From NCBI RefSeq assembly GCF_002074055.1, contig NZ_CP014619.1:310001-374000 (forward strand): DNA of 64,000 nt, in the 5' to 3' direction. The translations under genes were made by a program, and so were the position numbers. This document shows positions 59,197 to 64,000 of this stretch, piece by piece. Every line of letters begins with the position of its first letter. The first letter of the stretch is position 1. Source of the DNA: Frondihabitans sp. 762G35 (lineage in GTDB: Bacteria > Actinomycetota > Actinomycetes > Actinomycetales > Microbacteriaceae). The notes beneath the pieces are model-generated. The model searched no databases. It was given only the letters and a program-made list of their open reading frames with translations, and was not told the origin of the DNA.

Positions 59197-60812
59197 GCGG
59201 ACACACCATCGACCCGAGTCTCTACCGCGACCGCGACGCGGTCCCGATCACCCGCGCGCTGATCTCGGTCAGCGACAAGACGGGTCTCGTCGACCTGGCC
59301 ACCGCGCTCGGGGCCGCCGGGGTCGAGATCGTCTCCACCGGGTCGACCGCGTCGACGATCCGCGACGCCGGGATCGCCGTCACCGACGTCAGCGCCGTCA
59401 CCGACTTCCCGGAGTCGCTCGACGGCCGCGTGAAGACGCTCCACCCCGCCATCCACGCCGGCGTCCTCGCCGACCTCCGACTGGAGGCGCACGAGGAGCA
59501 GCTCCGGGATCTGGACATCAAGCCGTTCCAGCTCGTCGTCGTCAACCTCTACCCGTTCGTCGAGACCGTCGCCTCCGGCGCGGAGACCCCCGTGGTCATC
59601 GAGAACATCGACATCGGCGGTCCGGCGCTCGTCCGGGCGGCGGCCAAGAACCACGCCAACGTCGCCATCGCGGTGTCGCCGGCCTCCTACCCCCAGCTCG
59701 TGAAGGCGCTCACCCTCGGCGGAACGACCCTGGCCCAGCGTCAGCGTCTGGCCGGCGAGGCGTTCGCGCACACGGCCTCGTACGACACCGCCGTCGCCGC
59801 GTACTTCGCCTCGAACGTGGGCGTCCGCGCCGAGCACGAAGCGGCGTCGGCTCCGGCGTTCCCGTCGACGTTCACGGTGACGGCGTCCCTCGACCACGCG
59901 CTCCGCTACGGCGAGAACTCGCACCAGTCCGCCGCGATCTACGGCGAGGCCTCCGGCCACGGCATCGCCCAGGCCGCGCAGCTGCACGGCAAGGAGATGT
60001 CGTACAACAACTACGTCGACGCCGACGCCGCCGTCCGGGCGGCCTACGACTTCGACGAGCCGGCCGTGGCCATCATCAAGCACGCCAACCCCTGCGGCAT
60101 CGCGATCGGCGGCCTCCTGGAGGCCGACCCCATCGCCGACGCGCACCGCCGCGCCCACGCCTGCGACCCCGTGTCGGCCTACGGCGGCGTCATCGCGGCC
60201 AACCGCCCCGTGACCCGCGGGATGGCGGAGACCGTGAAGGACATCTTCACCGAGGTCGTCGTCGCCCCGGGCTTCGAGCCCGAGGCGCTCGCGATCCTGC
60301 AGGCCAAGAAGAACGTGCGGCTGCTCGTGCTCCCCGACGGCTTCGCCCTGGCGGAGCGCGAGATCAAGCAGATCTCGGGTGGGCTCCTCGTGCAGGAGAG
60401 CGACCGGTTCACCGGCTTCGACTCCTCGTCGTGGCGCCTCGTCGCGGGCGAGGAGGCCGACGCCGAGACCCGCGCCGACCTCGAGTTCGCCTGGATCGCC
60501 TCGCGCGCCGTCAAGTCCAACGCCATCCTCCTGGCCGACCACGGCGCCTCCGTCGGCGTCGGCATGGGCCAGGTCAACCGCGTCGACTCGTGCCACCTCG
60601 CGGTGACCCGGGCCGGAGACCGTGCCCGCGGATCCGTGGCGGCGTCCGACGCGTTCTTCCCCTTCGCCGACGGCCTCCAGGTGCTCCTCGACGCGGGGGT
60701 ACGCGCCGTCGTCCAGCCGGGCGGTTCGATCCGCGACGACGAGGTCGTCGCTGCGGCGCAGGCGGCGGGGGTCACGATGTACCTCACCGGCGAGCGGCAC
60801 TTCTTCCACTGA
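59193..60812 (+). CDS. purH: AICAR transformylase / IMP cyclohydrolase
   Basis: 539 residues, bifunctional last two steps to IMP. MGS-like cyclohydrolase domain: [40 protein letters not shown] and [21 protein letters not shown] transformylase domain: [47 protein letters not shown] (catalytic Lys-x-x-His region) and the end [13 protein letters not shown]. Coupled to purN. With guaB/guaA it gives a complete IMP-to-GMP path in the window. Confidence 0.98.
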   Translation: MSGHTIDPSLYRDRDAVPITRALISVSDKTGLVDLATALGAAGVEIVSTGSTASTIRDAGIAVTDVSAVTDFPESLDGRVKTLHPAIHAGVLADLRLEAHEEQLRDLDIKPFQLVVVNLYPFVETVASGAETPVVIENIDIGGPALVRAAAKNHANVAIAVSPASYPQLVKALTLGGTTLAQRQRLAGEAFAHTASYDTAVAAYFASNVGVRAEHEAASAPAFPSTFTVTASLDHALRYGENSHQSAAIYGEASGHGIAQAAQLHGKEMSYNNYVDADAAVRAAYDFDEPAVAIIKHANPCGIAIGGLLEADPIADAHRRAHACDPVSAYGGVIAANRPVTRGMAETVKDIFTEVVVAPGFEPEALAILQAKKNVRLLVLPDGFALAEREIKQISGGLLVQESDRFTGFDSSSWRLVAGEEADAETRADLEFAWIASRAVKSNAILLADHGASVGVGMGQVNRVDSCHLAVTRAGDRARGSVAASDAFFPFADGLQVLLDAGVRAVVQPGGSIRDDEVVAAAQAAGVTMYLTGERHFFH

Positions 60813-60818
60813 GGTCGG

Positions 60819-60871
60819 GCCGGGGTCGCGGGGCGGTCAGGGGGCGGTCGCGCCGGGGTCGCGGGGCGGTC
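60819..60871 (+). repeat. 20-bp direct repeat downstream of purH
   Basis: Identical copies of GCCGGGGTCGCGGGGCGGTC at 60819-60838 and 60852-60871, with more GCGGTCGCG units up to 60899. GC-rich low-complexity intergenic DNA; no gene seen. Confidence 0.75.
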
Positions 60872-60914
60872 GCGCCACGGTTTCGCAGCGGTCGCGCAGG
60901 AGGCCCGGGCGTAC

Positions 60915-60959
60915 GGGTTCCGTAAGGTTCCGGCCGCCCGGCATCCGGGTTCCGTAAGG
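60915..60959 (+). repeat. 13-bp direct repeat GGGTTCCGTAAGG
   Basis: Copies at 60915-60927 and 60947-60959, 32 nt apart start to start (about three helical turns), upstream of the unknown gene at 61059. A pair of regulator sites is possible. Confidence 0.5.
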
Positions 60960-61058
60960 GGCCCCGCCGGGAGCCGGAGGCGGCGGTAGACCTCTGTACA
61001 TGCCTGACCGATCGACCGGATCCGCGGATCCTGCGCCCGCCCCGCGGAGCGCCCACTC

Positions 61059-61586
61059 ATGACCCTCACCGACCTCATCCCGTCGGTCCGCACGATGATC
61101 GCGGACCCGCTGGGCCTCGACCGCTGGCCCGCCTGCACCGCGTCCACGCCGGCGGACGTCTTCGTGGCCGGCGTCTCGCACGTGCGTCTCGCGGAGATCT
61201 GCGGAACGCCCTGCGTGCACACGGCGCAGGCCGTCCTCCCCGGCACGCACGGTCGGCCGTCGCCGACCGACACGGTCACCTCGGTCGTCGTGACCGTCGT
61301 CTCGGTCGGTCGCCACCCCGCCGGGAGCCTGCTCGTGACGGTCGACGCGGACCTCGCCCGCGTCGACGCCGACCTGACGGAGGCGCGCCTGATCGGTCGG
61401 GTGTCGACCGCTCGCGACGTGGAGGCGCTGCTCACCAACACGTGCGTGCACCCGGATGCGGGGACGCCGTTCTCGCTCCTCGGCACGGGGCTGCCGGGCG
61501 ATCTCGCGGCGGGCGACCTCCTGGTCTTCCCGTGTCGCGGCCTCGTGACGCTCCACGACGTCCGCGTGGTCGACGCGCACCGCTGA
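61059..61586 (+). CDS. Hypothetical protein
   Basis: 175 residues, no signal peptide, no membrane segment and no motif I recognise. It is rich in Val, Thr and Ala, with three Cys (AEICGTPCVHTA and a later TNTCVHPD) and a predicted beta-rich middle (DTVTSVVVTVVSVGRHPAGS). The start is ATG with only weak ribosome-site sequence (GCCCACTC). Codon bias matches the host. It has its own terminator. Confidence 0.65.
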   Translation: MTLTDLIPSVRTMIADPLGLDRWPACTASTPADVFVAGVSHVRLAEICGTPCVHTAQAVLPGTHGRPSPTDTVTSVVVTVVSVGRHPAGSLLVTVDADLARVDADLTEARLIGRVSTARDVEALLTNTCVHPDAGTPFSLLGTGLPGDLAAGDLLVFPCRGLVTLHDVRVVDAHR

Positions 61587-61606
61587 TCGCCTCCGCTCCA
61601 CCCTTC

Positions 61607-61633
61607 GCCCCCGGCCCCGTGCCGGGGGCTTCT
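61607..61633 (+). terminator. Intrinsic terminator after the hypothetical gene
   Basis: GCCCCCGGC (61607-61615), loop CCCGT, GCCGGGGGC (61621-61629), then TTCTC. Confidence 0.75.
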
Positions 61634-61702
61634 CGTCGTCCGGGGGTGGTCTCTCCGGGCGGTCTCTCCCGGGTGACCGCGTGGGGCCGCGAGGATTGAG
61701 TC

Positions 61703-61732
61703 TTGCGCTCTCCGCGGACTCGGCCCTATCCT
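61703..61732 (+). promoter_or_regulatory. Predicted promoter of the 33-residue peptide gene
   Basis: -35 TTGCGC (61703-61708), 18-nt spacer, -10 TATCCT (61727-61732). This leaves a leader of ~70 nt containing CTGCGTGCAG-like and CTCTCGGGAG-like inverted repeats before the peptide ATG. Confidence 0.5.
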
Positions 61733-61808
61733 GTAAGGCTGCGTGCAGCCGACTCTCTCGGGAGTCGAGATGACGATCACACACTGCAGAACGCCTCGGG
61801 AGGACACG

Positions 61809-61910
61809 ATGAAGAAGACAGCCCACAACCCGGTCGACGAGACGACCATCGGTGGCGGCAGCTCCTTCGTCGCCCCGACCCCGGTGATCCGCGCGGGGCG
61901 AACCGCCTAG
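61809..61910 (+). CDS. 33-residue peptide with strong ribosome site, possible secreted or RiPP peptide
   Basis: The frame encodes [20 protein letters not shown] then [21 protein letters not shown] stands 7 nt before the ATG, one of the best ribosome sites in the window, and a promoter lies upstream. The Lys-rich start, acidic middle, Gly-Gly-Gly site and Pro/hydrophobic end recall double-glycine or other small precursor peptides. The next gene is an ABC exporter, but without a peptidase domain. No family recognised. Confidence 0.5.
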   Translation: MKKTAHNPVDETTIGGGSSFVAPTPVIRAGRTA

Positions 61911-62133
61911 CGCCTCCCGCTCGGCTCCGGCCGAACGCGACACCGACACCGAGCGACCGCCTCACCAGCGCGTCTCCAGAACGCAGCTCCTCCCGCGTTC
62001 GCGGCTTACGCCGCCACCACGCCCCGACGCCCGTCTGTCCTCGTCTCCGGACGAGACGGTTCGGATGTCGGTGGTCACGAGCATCATGAACACGGGTCGG
62101 ACACGACCCCGCACCAGAACGAGTTGGAACCCC

Positions 62134-64000
62134 ATGTCCCACCATCCCCCCTCGACCACCGCCACCGATCGGGTCGATGCGGCGACCCGCGAGGCCGCCC
62201 GCGACGACGCCACGTTCCTCGACGAGGCGGCCCGCGAGGCCGCGCGCATCAAGGCGCCCAAGCGCCTGTCGACGTTCGCGTCGATCTTCCGTCTCTACCC
62301 CTACGTGAGGCCCGCTCGCGGTCGCATCCTGCTCGGCATGATCTCGGCGCTGATCGCAGGAGTCGTCGCGCTCGTCATCCCGCTGGTCCTGCAGGGCCTC
62401 GTCGACGGCCCCCTCTCGCGACGCGACGCGGGGCAGGTGTGGCCGGCGTTCTTCGCCGTCCTCGGCCTCGGCGTGCTCGAGGCGGTCATGATCGCCCTGC
62501 GCCGTTGGTTCGTCCTGACGCCCGGCACCATGGTCGAGGCGAGCCTCCGCAACAGTCTCTACAAGAAGCTGCAGGATCTGCCGGTCGCGTTCCACGACCG
62601 CTGGCAGAGCGGTCAGCTGCTGTCGAGGTCGGTCAGCGACCTGAGTCTCATCCGCCGTTGGCTGTCGTTCGGCATCGTGCTCTTTGTCGTCAACATCCTG
62701 ACCATCGTCGTCGGGTTCGTCGTGCTGTTCTCGTGGAGCCCGCTGCTCGGCGGGATCTTCGCGGTCGCGTCGATCCCGCTCTGGATCTACGGCTTCACCT
62801 TCGAGAAGCGCTACTCCGTCGTCGCTCGGCGGAGCCAGGATCAGGTGGGCGACCTGGCCACGAGCGTCGAGGAGTCGGTGCACGGCATCCGCGTCCTCAA
62901 GGCGTTCGGCCGGGGCTCCCACTCGCTGAAGAACTTCTCGAAGCAGGCCGCCGACCTCCGGGGGACCGAGATCGAGAAGGCGCGCGCCATCGCCGGCATC
63001 TGGCTGTGGCTGCTCATGGTGCCCGACGTCGCGTTCGCCCTCTGTCTGCTCGCGGGCATCTGGCTCGCGTCGACGGGACAGCTGACCGTGGGCGAGCTGT
63101 TCGCGTTCTTCGCGGCGGCGACCGTCCTACGCCAGCCCGTGGAGTCCATCGGCTTCCTCCTCTCGATGACCTTCGACACGCGCACGGCGGCCGACCGGTT
63201 CTTCGAGGTGCTCGACACCGAGAACACCGTCACCGATCCGGCTGAGCCCAAGACCCTGGCGCACCCCACGGGGCGCTTCGAGTTCCGCGACGTGCACTTC
63301 CGCTACCAGGACAGCCCCGCGCAGTACGACGACCTCGTGAACGGCGTGCAGCTCGTGCTGGAGCCGGGAGAGACGATGGCGCTCGTCGGGCTGACCGGGT
63401 CGGGCAAGACCACCCTGCTGGCTCTGGCCACCCGTCTCTACGACGTGACGGGCGGTGAGGTGCTGCTCGACGGCATCGACGTCCGCGACTTCACCCGCGA
63501 GGAGCTCCGGCGCCACGTGGCGATGGCGTTCGAGGACGCCACGCTCTTCAGCGCGTCGGTCCGCGACAACGTGCTGCTCGGTCGCCCCGAGCTCACCGGT
63601 CAGGCCGCGGAGGACGTCCTCGTCGAGGCGCTCGAGATCGCGCAGGCGTCCTTCGTCTACGACCTCCCCCAGGGCCTCGACACGCGCGTCGGCGAGGAGG
63701 GGCTGAGCCTCTCCGGCGGTCAGCGTCAGCGCCTGGCGCTCGCGCGAGCCATCGCGGCCCGCCCGGCGGTCCTGGTGCTCGACGACCCGCTCTCGGCCCT
63801 CGACGTCGACACGGAGGCCCGCGTCGAGGCCGGGCTCCGACGAGTGCTCGACTCGACGACGTCGCTGATCGTCGCCCACCGCCCCTCGACGGTCAATCTG
63901 GCCGACCGGGTGGCACTGCTCGAGAACGGCCGCGTCACCGCGGTCGGCACCCACTCGGAGCTGATCGCCACCAACGAGCACTACCGCTACGTCATCTCGT
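62134..64000 (+). CDS. Type I ABC exporter, half-transporter (3' end outside window)
   Basis: At least 622 residues, open to the window edge. A ~40-residue helical Ala/Glu/Arg-rich head precedes a six-helix membrane domain (to ~residue 330). NBD: Walker [21 protein letters not shown], signature [20 protein letters not shown], Walker [14 protein letters not shown]-loop LIVAHRPST. The residue after Walker B is Asp where the catalytic Glu is usual, as in the degenerate half of heterodimeric exporters; a partner gene probably follows outside the window. No peptidase domain. Confidence 0.93.
   Translation, partial: MSHHPPSTTATDRVDAATREAARDDATFLDEAAREAARIKAPKRLSTFASIFRLYPYVRPARGRILLGMISALIAGVVALVIPLVLQGLVDGPLSRRDAGQVWPAFFAVLGLGVLEAVMIALRRWFVLTPGTMVEASLRNSLYKKLQDLPVAFHDRWQSGQLLSRSVSDLSLIRRWLSFGIVLFVVNILTIVVGFVVLFSWSPLLGGIFAVASIPLWIYGFTFEKRYSVVARRSQDQVGDLATSVEESVHGIRVLKAFGRGSHSLKNFSKQAADLRGTEIEKARAIAGIWLWLLMVPDVAFALCLLAGIWLASTGQLTVGELFAFFAAATVLRQPVESIGFLLSMTFDTRTAADRFFEVLDTENTVTDPAEPKTLAHPTGRFEFRDVHFRYQDSPAQYDDLVNGVQLVLEPGETMALVGLTGSGKTTLLALATRLYDVTGGEVLLDGIDVRDFTREELRRHVAMAFEDATLFSASVRDNVLLGRPELTGQAAEDVLVEALEIAQASFVYDLPQGLDTRVGEEGLSLSGGQRQRLALARAIAARPAVLVLDDPLSALDVDTEARVEAGLRRVLDSTTSLIVAHRPSTVNLADRVALLENGRVTAVGTHSELIATNEHYRYVIS

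Overview
The window is 64 kb of high-GC bacterial chromosome, almost fully coding. Gene content and order point to an actinobacterium of the Micrococcales, most likely Microbacteriaceae: an S10/spc/alpha ribosomal super-operon without rpsN or rpsD, rplM-rpsI-glmM-coaA-glmS-acpS-alr-tsa order, a GuaB3 paralogue, CIRCE-controlled groES, actinobacterial DUF3817 and DUF6350 proteins, LAxTG-type sorting signal, and frequent GTG starts. This assignment rests on gene order and protein families, not on a database search. I found no rRNA, tRNA, CRISPR array, integrase, transposase or origin.

Layout. 1-14456: ribosomal proteins with secY, adk, map, infA, rpmJ, rpoA, truA and a GNAT acetyltransferase. 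14476-22004: amino-sugar and cell-wall precursor genes (glmM, glmS), coaA, acpS, two tandem alanine racemases, and tsaE. 22005-26243: a minus-strand accessory island between tsaE and tsaB. 26256-28446: tsaB-rimI-tsaD (tRNA t6A synthesis and ribosomal protein acetylation). 28640-31358: small membrane proteins and a THUMP-like methyltransferase. 31383-31885: groES with two CIRCE operators. 31962-39598: RarD-type permease, a branched-chain amino-acid type ABC system (binding protein on +, LivFGMH on -) and a degenerate SGNH protein. 39877-47613: guaB, guaB3, a KhtTU-like K+/H+ antiporter pair, SURF1, DUF3817 and guaA. 47707-54721: Bax1-I protein, GDPD, PcrA helicase, a predicted thioester surface protein and a small acidic protein. 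54933-60812: sucCD, DUF6350 protein, purN, purH. 61059-64000: an unknown protein, a 33-residue peptide gene, and a type I ABC exporter cut by the window end.

The most interesting region is the island at 22005-26243. One promoter with a consensus -35 box drives six tightly packed or overlapping genes: a 45-residue peptide that looks like a RiPP precursor, a tetrapyrrole-methylase-fold enzyme resembling borosin peptide N-methyltransferases, two different HPr-kinase-like P-loop proteins, and an ABC ATPase with its permease. Together they suggest an undescribed ribosomal peptide pathway in which a small peptide is modified (perhaps backbone N-methylation and phosphorylation) and exported. It splits the usual tsaE-tsaBD operon, and tsaB appears to have its own leaderless promoter just after the island.

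A second theme is leaderless transcription. Many genes outside the ribosomal operons (truA, the GNAT gene, glmS, tsaB, rarD, guaB3, the DUF3817 gene, the GDPD gene, purN) have a TANNNT -10 box exactly 6-7 nt before the start codon and no Shine-Dalgarno sequence.
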